Assembly (NCBI GenBank): GCA_963716085.1
Contig: OY970288.1
Location: forward strand, 4,526,001 to 4,590,000
Direction: 5' to 3'
From: Persicitalea sp963716085
GTDB taxonomy: Bacteria; Bacteroidota; Bacteroidia; Cytophagales; Spirosomataceae
Length of the DNA: 64,000 nt
Numbering within the stretch: the first letter of the stretch is position 1; every line of letters begins with the position of its first letter. The translations under genes were made by a program, and so were the position numbers. This document shows positions 1 through 8,996 of this stretch, one piece after another. The notes below the pieces were generated by a model that had not been told where the DNA came from, searched no databases, and saw only the letters and a list, made by a program, of their open reading frames with translations.

Positions 1-612
1 TTCTACGTGAGCGCCGACACGCTTTTTGCCAAAATGATGCAGCCCATGCCTCCGATGGTCAAGAAGGGTTCCGACCTGTCGTTCACCGTAAAGGTGCTGG
101 ACATTCAGACTAAGGAAGAGTTCCAGAAAAAGCAAGGCGAACTGAGCGCCGCCCAAAAGGGCATCGACGCCAAGACCATCGACAAGTACATCGCCGACAA
201 CAACTTAGGTGCCAATGTACAGCGCACCGAATCCGGCCTGGCTTACGTGATTCAAAGCCCAGGTTCAGGAGGCACGCCTCAGCCTGGTAATATCGTAAAT
301 GTGCGTTATACCGGAAAGCTGCTCGACGGTACCGTTTTCGACAGTTCTGAGGGTAATCCGCAACTAGGCGGCGAACCCCTTAACTTCCAAGTGGGCGTGG
401 GTCAGGTAATTCCCGGTTGGGAGGAGGGCATCATGTCGATGAAAAAAGGCGAGAAGCGAATGATGATTATTCCATCGGGCCTTGCCTACGGCACTGAGGG
501 CAATCAGGGCATCGCGCCTAATTCAGTGCTGCTGTTCGATGTGGAGCTGGTCGATTTCTCGGCTCCTCCTGCGGGTGCCAACCCAGGAATGCCGGGCGGA
601 ATGCCACAATAA
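1..612 (+). CDS. FKBP-type peptidyl-prolyl cis-trans isomerase, 5' truncated by window edge
   Basis: The reading frame is open to base 1, so the gene begins outside the window. The first ~45 visible residues look like the end of one FKBP domain (strand ending SFTVKVLDIQ), followed by an acidic and lysine-rich linker and a complete second FKBP domain at about residues 72-187 (VRYTGKLLDGTVFDSS, GQVIPGWEEGI, IPSGLAYG, LLFDVELVDF). FKBP enzymes isomerise Xaa-Pro bonds, and secreted copies in Bacteroidota act as envelope folding factors. The tail is rich in Gly, Pro and Met. A hairpin terminator follows directly, so the next FKBP gene is probably transcribed separately. Only the truncation limits the call. 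Confidence 0.9.
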   Translation, partial: FYVSADTLFAKMMQPMPPMVKKGSDLSFTVKVLDIQTKEEFQKKQGELSAAQKGIDAKTIDKYIADNNLGANVQRTESGLAYVIQSPGSGGTPQPGNIVNVRYTGKLLDGTVFDSSEGNPQLGGEPLNFQVGVGQVIPGWEEGIMSMKKGEKRMMIIPSGLAYGTEGNQGIAPNSVLLFDVELVDFSAPPAGANPGMPGGMPQ

Positions 613-630
613 AGCTGATTTGAGACGTTG

Positions 631-666
631 AACCATCGACCGGAATCATTCCGGTCGATGGTTTTT
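631..666 (+). terminator. Rho-independent terminator after the first FKBP gene
   Basis: A 15-bp perfect stem (631-645 pairs with 649-663) with a three-base loop is followed by a short T run. It lies 19 bases after the FKBP stop codon. It also shows that a TTG or ATG start placed inside it (628 or 658) for the next gene is unlikely. Confidence 0.8.
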
Positions 667-684
667 AACAAATTAACAAACCGA

Positions 685-1575
685 ATGCTTGAATTACGAA
701 AATACGGTTGGGTTGCAACGGTAGGCTTGCTGCTGGTTAGTCTCCTGTCGGCCTGCGAGGATCCTTCGAACCAAATCGGTAACGACAAGAAGGTGCAAAA
801 CGACGCCGAGATTCGGGCTTATATCGCGGAGAATAACATTGCCGCCCAAAGCACGACGGAAGGGCTGTACTACCAGGTGGTGTCCAAGGGGGGAGGCCGT
901 AAAGCTGAACTTGAGGACGAAATAAAAGTGTCGTACATCGCTAGACGTCTGGATGGTGTTATCGTTGACAGCAGCCAAATAACGCTCAATAGCCCTGTCA
1001 GAGCCATTTATTCCAAATCGGAGTTGCCCTACCTTTCTGACCAGGGAATGGCCCTGTTATTTGGTACTCCTTTATTGACTGAAGGCGATTCGGCAATTTT
1101 GTTGTTACCGTCCCATCTGGGTCGAGGTGCGGCAGGCACACTGCTTTTTCCTGCCTACAGCCCTTTACGAATTGACATGAAAGTGATCTCGGTAAAGTCA
1201 GAAAAAGACTATATGGATGCCTTTATGCGAGAGAATAATATCGTTATTACCGAGACAACTGAAAGTGGGCTGCGCTTTGGTAAAGTACTTTCACGTTCGG
1301 ATTCTGTCCAAGTGAAAAGCGGTGATCAGATACAGGTCAAGTACACAGGACGCCGCATGGATTACAGCACGTTCGATTCGGGGACAATTGCCGTGACATT
1401 AGGAACGACAAGCGTGGTCAAAGGATTCTCAGAGGGGCTGCTCAAAATGCGTGTGGGTGAAAAAGCCCATTTGCTTTTCCCTTCAATCCTGGGTTACGGT
1501 GCGAGAGGAAATGACGCAATCGCTCCTTATTCTCCCTTGTTTTTTGAGGTAGAGATAGTCTCTAAGACGAAATAA
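685..1575 (+). CDS. Lipoprotein with two FKBP-type isomerase domains
   Basis: I chose the ATG at 685 because the earlier in-frame starts fall in the terminator hairpin of the preceding gene. The protein (296 aa) starts with a charged end, a hydrophobic segment and a lipobox (SLLSAC, Cys near residue 24), so it is a lipoprotein, probably facing the periplasm. A divergent FKBP-like domain (about residues 55-175) is followed by a linker resembling that of the upstream protein (MRENNIVITETTESGL) and a better conserved FKBP domain (VKYTGRRMDY, VVKGFSEGLLKM, LGYGARGNDAIAPYSPLFFEVEIV). The first domain has lost several usual FKBP residues and may be structural only. The two adjacent genes look like paralogues from a tandem duplication. 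Confidence 0.88.
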   Translation: MLELRKYGWVATVGLLLVSLLSACEDPSNQIGNDKKVQNDAEIRAYIAENNIAAQSTTEGLYYQVVSKGGGRKAELEDEIKVSYIARRLDGVIVDSSQITLNSPVRAIYSKSELPYLSDQGMALLFGTPLLTEGDSAILLLPSHLGRGAAGTLLFPAYSPLRIDMKVISVKSEKDYMDAFMRENNIVITETTESGLRFGKVLSRSDSVQVKSGDQIQVKYTGRRMDYSTFDSGTIAVTLGTTSVVKGFSEGLLKMRVGEKAHLLFPSILGYGARGNDAIAPYSPLFFEVEIVSKTK

Positions 1576-1598
1576 AACCTCATGAAGTTATTACAAAA

Positions 1599-1630
1599 AA
1601 GGGGCTGCCAACAAGCAGCCCCTTCTTTGT
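1599..1630 (+). terminator. Rho-independent terminator
   Basis: A 10-bp perfect stem (1599-1608 with 1615-1624, loop CAACAA) is followed by a T-rich stretch. It sits 24 bases after the FKBP lipoprotein stop and before rdgB. Confidence 0.75.
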
Positions 1631-1655
1631 ACTTTATCAAACAAAAACACCCCAA

Positions 1656-2240
1656 ATGATCCTCTGCTTCGCCACCAACAACGCCCACAAACTCGCCGAG
1701 ATCCAATCTTTACTGGGAGATGATTTTCAGTTAAAAACCCTGGCTGACATCGGCTGTAATGAGGAAATCCCCGAAGAGCGACCGACTATCGCTGGAAATT
1801 CCCGGCAGAAAGCGGAGTACATTTGGGAGAAATATGGCATAAATACGTTCGCCGACGACACCGGTCTGGAAGTAGCTGCACTCGACAGCGAGCCGGGCGT
1901 ACATTCCGCGCATTACGCCGGGCCGCAGCGCGATGCCAGCGACAATATTCAGCGCGTCTGGGATCGGTTGACGGACGTTGGTGCACCTTTCCCTTCGCCA
2001 GCCCGGTTCCTTACGGTCATCACGTTGGTACTCGATGGCGTGTATCATCAGTTCGAAGGCGAAGTGCAGGGCACGATTATTTCAGAGAAGCGTGGCACCA
2101 ACGGCTTTGGCTACGACCCGGTATTTGTGCCGGAGAATCAGCCCCGCACCTTCGCCGAAATGACGATGGCCGAAAAGAGCCAGCAGAGCCACCGGGCGCG
2201 GGCGTTTACAAAATTGGTGGCGTTTTTGAAAAAACGATAA
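1656..2240 (+). CDS. rdgB: RdgB/HAM1 family XTP/dITP pyrophosphatase
   Basis: The 194-residue protein begins with the family signature (CFATNNAHKLAEIQ) and carries the usual EERPTIAGNSRQKA, FADDTGLEV and GTNGFGYDPVFVP blocks, ending with SHRARAF. The family hydrolyses non-canonical purine nucleoside triphosphates (XTP, dITP, ITP) to monophosphates and pyrophosphate, keeping deaminated purines out of DNA. The length is normal and the ATG start at 1656 leaves the N-terminal strand intact. It follows a terminator, so it likely has its own promoter. The gene ends next to a perfect 28-bp palindrome. Confidence 0.95.
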   Translation: MILCFATNNAHKLAEIQSLLGDDFQLKTLADIGCNEEIPEERPTIAGNSRQKAEYIWEKYGINTFADDTGLEVAALDSEPGVHSAHYAGPQRDASDNIQRVWDRLTDVGAPFPSPARFLTVITLVLDGVYHQFEGEVQGTIISEKRGTNGFGYDPVFVPENQPRTFAEMTMAEKSQQSHRARAFTKLVAFLKKR

Positions 2241-2242
2241 CG

Positions 2243-2270
2243 GTAGAGACAAGGCATGCCTTGTCTCTAC
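2243..2270. repeat. Perfect 28-bp palindrome (REP-like)
   Basis: Two 14-base arms (GTAGAGACAAGGCA and its exact complement) meet without a loop, three bases after the rdgB stop and just before the TTG start of the PPK2 gene. It is followed by a short GACGACGAC run. Its position suits a terminator or a dispersed intergenic palindrome. No second copy was found in this window. Confidence 0.7.
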
Positions 2271-2292
2271 GACGACGACGACGGCCCACCTA

Positions 2293-3216
2293 TTGATAAC
2301 CTATTCCCCAAACGACAAATTGAAAAACGTAAACCCCAATGATTTCCGTTACGACGGAAATAGAGAATTCAAGCTCAGCGAGCTGGATACCAAGATTGAC
2401 GACATCTACGAGGACAAGAGCGACTACAAAGACATCCTGAAAGACAACGCCGACGAACTCGACGACCTGCAAAGCATGATGTACGCCCACAACCGCTACG
2501 GGCTGCTGGTGATTTTCCAGGCGATGGATGCGGCGGGCAAAGATGGCACCTTGAAGCGCGTTTTTGCGGGCGTCAACCCCATCGGCGTCAAGGTGCATTC
2601 CTTCAAACGCCCCAGCGAGAATGAGTTGGAACACGACTTCATGTGGCGCACCTCGGTACTATTGCCCCAGCGCGGCAGCATCACGGTGTTCAACCGCAGC
2701 TACTACGAGGAGGTGCTGGTGGTGAAAGTGCATCCCGAAATCGTGACCAACGTGCAGCGGCTGCCGCACGAACTCACAGAAAATATGTACAACCTCTGGG
2801 AGCAACGCTACGAGGATATCAAAAACTCGGAAAATTACCTGTACCACAACGGCATCCGGGTCGTAAAGTTTTTCCTGAATGTATCGAAGGAAGAGCAGGC
2901 CGAACGCCTGATCGACCGCATCGATAATCCGGAAAAAAACTGGAAGTTTGAGGAAGGCGACGTAAAAGAACGCGATTTCTGGGACGACTACCAGCAAGCC
3001 TACGAGGACGCCATCAACGCCACCGCCACCGAAACGGCCCCCTGGTACGTTATCCCCGCCGACGACAAAAAGAACATGCGCCTGATGGTCGGCCAAATCC
3101 TTATTTCCGAACTAAAAAAAATGGACATGAGTTACCCCGAAGCCGACGAAAAACGCCACGAAGAGCTGCAAAGGTTTATCGAGATCATAAAGGAGCAGAA
3201 TGGGAAAAAGGGTTAA
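2293..3216 (+). CDS. PPK2 family polyphosphate:nucleotide phosphotransferase
   Basis: The protein (307 aa) has the PPK2 Walker A block (FQAMDAAGKDGT, about residues 75-86), the lid-type segment with VFAGVNPIGV, the Walker B region (ITVFNRSYYEEVLVVKVHPE) and the downstream RVVKFFLNVSKEEQ segment. PPK2 enzymes move phosphate between polyphosphate and nucleotides; this length and architecture resemble the class that phosphorylates AMP or NMP from polyphosphate, but the class cannot be fixed by eye. The start is TTG at 2293; the next ATG lies about 60 codons later and would remove conserved N-terminal sequence. It directly follows the palindrome after rdgB. Confidence 0.9.
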   Translation: MITYSPNDKLKNVNPNDFRYDGNREFKLSELDTKIDDIYEDKSDYKDILKDNADELDDLQSMMYAHNRYGLLVIFQAMDAAGKDGTLKRVFAGVNPIGVKVHSFKRPSENELEHDFMWRTSVLLPQRGSITVFNRSYYEEVLVVKVHPEIVTNVQRLPHELTENMYNLWEQRYEDIKNSENYLYHNGIRVVKFFLNVSKEEQAERLIDRIDNPEKNWKFEEGDVKERDFWDDYQQAYEDAINATATETAPWYVIPADDKKNMRLMVGQILISELKKMDMSYPEADEKRHEELQRFIEIIKEQNGKKG

Positions 3217-3306
3217 GGGTGAAACGGTGAAAGAAAGCGCAAATTCGAGCTTACACCAATTTTACCCTCGCGTCTAAACCAACTTTGTGTGGCATAGACC
3301 ATCCCA

Positions 3307-3350
3307 CTTTGTGCCTTTGGAACTTTGTGCCTTTGCGCCTTTGCGCCTTC
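3307..3350. repeat. Short degenerate tandem repeat
   Basis: Units of the form CTTTGTGCCTTTG and CTTTGCGCCTTTG recur several times between the convergent PPK2 and carboxylase genes. Similar simple repeats are seen near 5020 and 12860 (TTCAAAGTTCA type). No function is implied. Confidence 0.5.
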
Positions 3351-3365
3351 ACACCAATGTTACCT

Positions 3366-4925
3366 TCACAGGGGTATGTTCCCATGCTTCTTCTTCGGTA
3401 ACACATCCACCTTATTTTCCAGCATGGCGAAGGCGCGGATGAGTTTTTCGCGGGTTTGGGCGGGGTAAATCACCTCGTCCACGTAGCCGCGCTGGGCGGC
3501 GCGGTAGGGATTGGCAAATTTTTGAGTGTATTCATCCACTTTCTCCTGTAGCTTCGCCGCCGGGTCATCGGCTTCGGCGATTTCTTTTTTGAAGATAATT
3601 TCGGCCGCGCCACTGGCTCCCATCACGGCAATTTCGGCGGTGGGCCAGGCGTAGTTCATGTCGGCCCCGATGTGCTTGGAGTTCATCACGTCGTAGGCGC
3701 CGCCGTAGGCTTTGCGGGTGATGACCGTGATGCGCGGGACGGTGGCTTCGCAGAAAGCGTAAAGGAGTTTGGCCCCGTTGGTGATAATGGCATTCCACTC
3801 CTGGTCGGTGCCGGGCATGAAGCCGGGGACATCTTCCAATACCAGTAGTGGAATATTGAAGCTATCGCAGAAGCGCACGAAGCGGGCGGCTTTCTGGCTG
3901 GCGTTGATGTCCAGTACCCCGGCCAAAACGGCGGGCTGGTTGGCCACAATGCCGATGCTGCGCCCCGCCAATCTTGCAAAACCTACCACGATGTTTTCGG
4001 CGAAGAATTTGTGGACTTCGAAGAAGCTGTCGGCGTCGGCTAGTTCCTCGATTATCTCGCGGATGTCGTAGGGCTGGTTGGGATTTTCGGGAATGATGCC
4101 GTCCAAGACGGGACGCGACTCGTTGCCGATCTCAAAAGGCAGGCGTGGTACTTCATCCTCGCAATTTTGGGGAATATAGCTGAGCAATTTTTTTAAATAT
4201 TCGATGCACTGCACTTCGTTGGCCGCCACGAAGTGCGTCACGCCCGATTTGGTGGCGTGGGTCATGGCCCCGCCCAGTTCCTCGGAGGTGACCTCCTCGT
4301 GGGTGACGGTCTTCACTACATTCGGCCCCGTTACGAACATATAGCTGGTGTTCTCGACCATCATGATGAAGTCGGTAATGGCCGGGGAATACACCGCTCC
4401 GCCCGCGCAGGGGCCCATCACAGCCGAAATTTGCGGAATGACACCCGAAGCGAGGGTGTTTTTATAAAAAATATCGGCGTAGCCCGCCAGCGACACCACG
4501 CCCTCCTGAATCCTGGCCCCGCCCGAGTCGTTCAGCCCGACGACGGGGGCCCCGTTTTTCAGGGCCATGTCCATGATTTTGATAATCTTCTCGGCGTGGG
4601 TTTCGGAGAGCGACCCGCCAAAAACGGTAAAGTCCTGCGCAAAGATGTAGGTCAGCCGTCCGGCGACGGTGCCGTAGCCCGTCACTACGCCGTCGCCGAG
4701 ATAATGCTCCTTATCCAGGCCAAAATCCTTGGCGCGGTGCGTGACAAATTTTCCGATTTCTTCGAAAGTACCCTCATCCATCAGCAGTTCGACGCGTTCG
4801 CGGGCGGTGAGTTTTCCTTTTTTGTGCTGCGCTTCGATGCGTTTTTCGCCGCCGCCCAACAGGGCTTCGGCATTTTTCTTGTCTAAAATATCGGTTCCCT
4901 TCGTCGTCGCGCTTTGCGTTTTCAT
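3366..4925 (-). CDS. pccB: Acyl-CoA carboxylase beta subunit (propionyl-CoA carboxylase type)
   Basis: The 519-residue protein is a biotin-dependent carboxyltransferase: an N-terminal block with ARERVELLMDEGTFEEIG, a first crotonase-like half with GGSLSETHAEKI, NDSGGARIQEGV and GPCAGGAVYSPA, and a second half with LAGVLDINASQKAARF, DVPGFMPGTDQE and RKAYGGAYDVM. It transfers carboxyl from biotin to propionyl-CoA (or acetyl-CoA) to make methylmalonyl-CoA. The ATG at 4925 is chosen over an upstream TTG at 4982 because it begins a typical leader. No biotin carboxylase or carrier gene lies nearby. Methylmalonyl-CoA decarboxylase alpha subunits look similar, but soluble PCC is the simpler reading. 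Confidence 0.92.
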   Translation of the reverse strand: MKTQSATTKGTDILDKKNAEALLGGGEKRIEAQHKKGKLTARERVELLMDEGTFEEIGKFVTHRAKDFGLDKEHYLGDGVVTGYGTVAGRLTYIFAQDFTVFGGSLSETHAEKIIKIMDMALKNGAPVVGLNDSGGARIQEGVVSLAGYADIFYKNTLASGVIPQISAVMGPCAGGAVYSPAITDFIMMVENTSYMFVTGPNVVKTVTHEEVTSEELGGAMTHATKSGVTHFVAANEVQCIEYLKKLLSYIPQNCEDEVPRLPFEIGNESRPVLDGIIPENPNQPYDIREIIEELADADSFFEVHKFFAENIVVGFARLAGRSIGIVANQPAVLAGVLDINASQKAARFVRFCDSFNIPLLVLEDVPGFMPGTDQEWNAIITNGAKLLYAFCEATVPRITVITRKAYGGAYDVMNSKHIGADMNYAWPTAEIAVMGASGAAEIIFKKEIAEADDPAAKLQEKVDEYTQKFANPYRAAQRGYVDEVIYPAQTREKLIRAFAMLENKVDVLPKKKHGNIPL

Positions 4926-5107
4926 ATTCTTTGTTTCAATCGTACTTTTACCCACTTCATTTGAAGACACTATTGCGGGCAATTTACAGAAACGATGTAG
5001 GTTTCAATAGTACAAAGTACAGAGTTCAAAGTTCAAAGTTTTTATATTCTTGATAATCAGTATATTATATTTCTTCACGAAGTAATTTTAATCGTCAGTC
5101 GAAGTCG

Positions 5108-6154
5108 ATGAACAGAATTGGTGTTTTTTTGGCAAGAGTGGCGATTATTGGATTGCTTACATTGACTGTTCGGTTGGTGATTGCCCAACCGACGGGCGGA
5201 CGCAGTGGCCTGACTTTCCTGCAACTACCCGCCAATGCCCGGCTGGCGGCGCTGGGTTCGCGGCATTTTACGCTGCCCGGCGCGGAAGCCACGCTCTTTA
5301 TCCAAAATCCCGCTCTGCTGGATAGTGCAAAAATCAAGAATCTGGCGCTATCCGTAATGCCTTACCTGGCCGACACGCGGCTGGTTAATTTGGCGTACGC
5401 GCAATCTTTTGGAAAGATGAAAGGCACCTGGGGCGGCGGCATTCAGTACCTCAATTACGGCACCTTGACCCAAACCGACGACCTGGGCAACACCATCGGC
5501 GAGTTTCGGGCGGCGGATTACGCGCTGTCGGTGGGCTACGGCAATACAATCCAGAATATTGCCATTGGCGGTTCGCTGAAAATGGTCGGCTCGTCGTTGG
5601 AAAGCTACCGATTGTGGGGGCTGGCGCTGGATTGGGGCGCGGTATTCAAACACCCAAAGCGTGATTTAACCGCCGGATTCGTGGTGAAAAACCTGGGCTT
5701 TCTGCGGCAGAATTACGCCGGGGGCGATGCCCCTCCCCTCCCCTTCGACGTACGCATCGGCCTGACCTTCAAGCCCGAGTATATGCCACTGCGCTTCTCG
5801 CTGACGGCCCATCACCTCAATGCCTTCGACCAGGTTTATAATGATCCGGCCTTGTTTTTTGACTTCGACAATAACGGCAATCGTGTGCCGCGCAAGGTTG
5901 GCGTTCCCGAAAAGCTGCTGCGGCACTTGACGGTGGGAACCGAGATTCTTGTTCACCCGAAGTTCCGGCTGATGCTGGGATACGACCATTTGCTGCGGCA
6001 GGAGCTGCGGTTGCGGGAAGTGGGTGGTTTGTCGGGAATTTCGTTTGGGGGATGGCTGAAAGTGAAGCGCTTTGAATTCAGCTACGGGCGCTCGCAAATG
6101 GCGACGGGATTGGGAGTGAGTACGTTCGGGACGAATGTCAGCCTGCAAAAATGA
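5108..6154 (+). CDS. porQ: Type IX secretion system protein PorQ
   Basis: The 348-residue protein has a signal peptide (cleaved near VIAQ), then the family opening (GLTFLQLPANARLAALGS) and repeated outer-membrane beta strands with aromatic ends, as in PorV/PorQ-type FadL-like barrels. PorQ belongs to the attachment complex of the type IX secretion system and helps anchor cargo proteins at the cell surface. The PNPALL-like motif near the start (IQNPALLDSA) is typical. The ATG at 5108 gives a proper signal peptide. Often a cytidylate kinase gene sits next to porQ; here hslU follows instead. Presence of this gene supports Bacteroidota with gliding or surface secretion. Confidence 0.88.
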   Translation: MNRIGVFLARVAIIGLLTLTVRLVIAQPTGGRSGLTFLQLPANARLAALGSRHFTLPGAEATLFIQNPALLDSAKIKNLALSVMPYLADTRLVNLAYAQSFGKMKGTWGGGIQYLNYGTLTQTDDLGNTIGEFRAADYALSVGYGNTIQNIAIGGSLKMVGSSLESYRLWGLALDWGAVFKHPKRDLTAGFVVKNLGFLRQNYAGGDAPPLPFDVRIGLTFKPEYMPLRFSLTAHHLNAFDQVYNDPALFFDFDNNGNRVPRKVGVPEKLLRHLTVGTEILVHPKFRLMLGYDHLLRQELRLREVGGLSGISFGGWLKVKRFEFSYGRSQMATGLGVSTFGTNVSLQK

Positions 6155-6356
6155 CGGAGTTCTATAAGGCGGTACGGTTGTTTTGCTTGAACAAGATGCA
6201 GAGTTCCAAAGGCACAAGGTGAATTTGCAACTTAGGATGCAAAAACAATTCCCTAGAATACTGATTAATAGAAACGTAAAGTTTTGGTTCGCCACCAATT
6301 TTCAAAAGTACTGAAAGGCCGAAAGCTGATAGCCTACCGCCGATAGCCCACTAAAA

Positions 6357-7760
6357 ATGACTGAACACTTAGAGAAACTCACACCCCGGCAGATTGTGGC
6401 CGAACTGGATCAATACATCATCGGACAGCACGACGCCAAGCGCAACGTGGCCATTGCCCTGCGTAATCGCTGGCGGCGGATGAACAGCCCCGAGGATATG
6501 CAGAACGAAATTATCCCTAATAACATCCTGATGATTGGCGCCACGGGCGTCGGCAAGACGGAAATCGCCCGGCGGCTGGCCAAGATTGCCGATGCGCCTT
6601 TCGTGAAAGTCGAAGCCTCCAAGTTTACCGAGGTAGGCTACGTGGGCCGCGACGTCGAGAGCATGGTGCGCGACTTGGTGGAGCAGGCCGTCGGGATGAT
6701 TAAGGTTCAGAAGAAAGAGGAAGTAAAAATCCGGGCTGAGCAAATGGTCGAGGATTTGATCCTGGATATTCTGATTCCGCCCATGCACGCCAATAACTCG
6801 ATGGGCGTCGAGGTCGAGCATGACAGCAACACTTCCGACACCATGCCCGACAGCGACCAGGAACTCAACCAACGCACCCGCGAGCGCTTCCGGGAGAAAA
6901 TCCGTAACGGCGAGTTGGACGAGCGCAAGATCGAAATCGAAGTGCAGCAGAGCGGCGGCCCCAACGTGGGCATGATCGGCGGTGCGATCGACGATGTGTC
7001 GATGATGAACATCCAGGAAATGATCGGCAACATGATGCCGAGCCGAGGTAAGAAACGCAAGGTAACCGTGGCCGAAGCAAAAGTACTCTTACTGGAAGAG
7101 GAAGCGTCCAAGCTCATCGACATGGACGAGGTCAAGTCCGAAGCCATCCAAAAAGCCGAAAATCTGGGCATTATCTTCATCGACGAAATCGACAAAGTCG
7201 CCACCAGCCGTTCGAGCGGCGGCGGTGGCCCCGACGTGAGCCGCGAGGGTGTGCAGCGCGATCTGCTGCCCATCGTGGAAGGCAGCGCGGTCAATACCAA
7301 GCACGGAATCGTGAATACCGACCACATCCTATTTATCGCCGCCGGAGCGTTTCACGTCTCCAAGCCCTCGGATCTCATCCCCGAATTACAGGGCCGCTTC
7401 CCGATTCGGGTAGAGCTGCAAAGCCTGACGCAGGACGATTTTTACCAGATTTTGAGAACGCCCAAAAATGCGCTCACTAAGCAATATGTGGCGATGATGA
7501 AGACGGAAGAAGTAACCCTGGAATTCGAAGACGACGCCATCCGCGAAATCGCCAAGATCGCTTTCGATGTAAACAGTGAAGTAGAGAATATCGGTGCCAG
7601 ACGCTTACAAACCGTCATGAGCTCCCTCCTCAACGACTTCATGTTCGACATCCCCGACGTCATCGGCCCCGATTCCCAAGTGTCCGTCACTAAGGATATG
7701 GTGGACGAGAAACTGTCCAAACTGGTACAGAACCGGGATCTGAGCCAGTTTATACTTTAA
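6357..7760 (+). CDS. hslU: ATP-dependent protease ATPase subunit HslU
   Basis: The 467-residue AAA+ unfoldase shows N-terminal LTPRQIVAELDQYIIGQ, Walker A at residues 61-68 (GATGVGKT), the pore loop GYVGRD at 94-99, an acidic I domain, Walker B near residue 271 (IIFIDEID) followed by a Ser/Gly-rich loop, and the C-terminal ARRLQTVM sensor region. HslU unfolds proteins and feeds them to the HslV peptidase. No hslV gene is adjacent, which is common in this phylum where the two are often separated. The ATG at 6357 starts the canonical N-terminus. Confidence 0.97.
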   Translation: MTEHLEKLTPRQIVAELDQYIIGQHDAKRNVAIALRNRWRRMNSPEDMQNEIIPNNILMIGATGVGKTEIARRLAKIADAPFVKVEASKFTEVGYVGRDVESMVRDLVEQAVGMIKVQKKEEVKIRAEQMVEDLILDILIPPMHANNSMGVEVEHDSNTSDTMPDSDQELNQRTRERFREKIRNGELDERKIEIEVQQSGGPNVGMIGGAIDDVSMMNIQEMIGNMMPSRGKKRKVTVAEAKVLLLEEEASKLIDMDEVKSEAIQKAENLGIIFIDEIDKVATSRSSGGGGPDVSREGVQRDLLPIVEGSAVNTKHGIVNTDHILFIAAGAFHVSKPSDLIPELQGRFPIRVELQSLTQDDFYQILRTPKNALTKQYVAMMKTEEVTLEFEDDAIREIAKIAFDVNSEVENIGARRLQTVMSSLLNDFMFDIPDVIGPDSQVSVTKDMVDEKLSKLVQNRDLSQFIL

Positions 7761-7831
7761 TGGAGAATGAGAGAATATTGCTTACGCCCACTAACGCCTA
7801 TTCACTCATTCTCTCATTCACTCATTCAAAA

Positions 7832-8938
7832 TTAATAATACAACCACTCCAACGCCTTCGGAAACTCCTCCCCCCAGCGGGCTTCGTTGTGTTTGCCGAA
7901 GGGGTCTATTTCGAGATTGAGGTGAACGCGGTCGTAGCCGTAGCCTTGTTTTTCCAGGGTTTCGTAGAGCGACTCCAGATTCTTGACCATGTTGGCTCCC
8001 TCGCGCTTACCGCCGTAGAGGTACATGCGGCTCTCGAAGGGTTCGAAGAAATGCACGGCATCGAAGTAGATGCGTGGCGAGAGCCAGAGCGAGGGCGAGA
8101 AAATCATCAGTTTACTAAATACCAAAGGGTGCATCAGACCCGCGTAGGCCGCCAGCAAGCCGCCCAGCGAACTACCGCCGATGCCAGTGTTGAGGCGGTC
8201 GGGCAAGGTGCGGTACTTGGCATCTATTTCCGGCTTTAGAGTATTCGTGATAAATTTCAGGAATTGCTTCCCCTTGCCCTTCCCGTGGCGCTTGGTGTCA
8301 TAGGGCGAAAACTCGCGGATACGTTCTTTATCGCCGTGGTCGATGGCGATGATGATGACATCGCCCCGGTCACGGGCCGCTAGTACCGCCAGTTTGCGGT
8401 CGATGCTCCAGTTACCATAAGAGGAACCTTCGCCGAACAAATTCTGGGCGTCGGTCAGGTACAGCGTCGGGTAGTGCCGATCGTGCTGCTCGTAATAATC
8501 GTGCGGTAGCAGCACCTGAATCCGGCGGTTGGTGGCGAGTTGCGGAATGTCATATACGTCAGAGAGTAGTTCGGTAAGCGGCATCAAGTCGTCGTTCGTC
8601 GAAACCCCTTCCTCCCGCCAGTGCGGCACGAAATCCTGTACGGCCTCTGCAGCGTTCAGTTCAACTGAGCGATTTTGGGGAACATTGCCCTCACTATCGA
8701 GCTCGACGTGATCCCAGCTGCCTTTGGTGTATTTATATTCCAGATTCTCCGGGAGTTCCACATCGTCCGGGAAGGCGTACTCGTAGCAGCCCGGCGCAAC
8801 CTGCTCCATCTTGAAACGTTCAATATTGCCGATCCAATCGCAAAAATTGCCCGATACATAAACCGGGCGATCGTCGATCACGGAGGTAGTCAACTGTAAC
8901 TTCAGCGTGGTGGAGGGTGCTTGTATTATTGTATCCAT
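7832..8938 (-). CDS. Esterase family protein with N-terminal carbohydrate-binding-like domain
   Basis: The protein (368 aa) has an N-terminal Ig-like domain of the CBM48/starch-binding type (VYVSGNFCDWIGN, YEYAFPDDVELPENLEYKYTKGSWDHVE) followed by an esterase D-type alpha/beta-hydrolase: IQVLLPHDYYEQ, LYLTDAQN, the nucleophile elbow GIGGSSLGG and the final His in DPFGKHNEARW. Such enzymes hydrolyse acyl esters on sugars or siderophores. No signal peptide is evident, so it may be cytoplasmic. The ATG at 8938 is preferred to an upstream TTG. The substrate cannot be told from sequence. Confidence 0.82.
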   Translation of the reverse strand: MDTIIQAPSTTLKLQLTTSVIDDRPVYVSGNFCDWIGNIERFKMEQVAPGCYEYAFPDDVELPENLEYKYTKGSWDHVELDSEGNVPQNRSVELNAAEAVQDFVPHWREEGVSTNDDLMPLTELLSDVYDIPQLATNRRIQVLLPHDYYEQHDRHYPTLYLTDAQNLFGEGSSYGNWSIDRKLAVLAARDRGDVIIIAIDHGDKERIREFSPYDTKRHGKGKGKQFLKFITNTLKPEIDAKYRTLPDRLNTGIGGSSLGGLLAAYAGLMHPLVFSKLMIFSPSLWLSPRIYFDAVHFFEPFESRMYLYGGKREGANMVKNLESLYETLEKQGYGYDRVHLNLEIDPFGKHNEARWGEEFPKALEWLYY

Positions 8939-8996
8939 TGTGTGTGTTTGGGTCAAACTGTCCCAATATTAGCCATTTTGATTTAAACTAGGAAAG

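Noticed and set aside
1823..2296. A 157-residue frame over rdgB in another reading frame
   Set aside because: It is an Arg-rich shadow of rdgB with no family resemblance, and rdgB is unmistakable.
4233..4886. A 217-residue plus-strand frame across the carboxylase gene
   Set aside because: It is antisense to a clear carboxyltransferase and reads as His/Gly/Val-rich shadow sequence.
6707..7327. A 206-residue minus-strand frame in hslU
   Set aside because: It is the reverse shadow of a conserved AAA+ gene with a Ser-rich composition.
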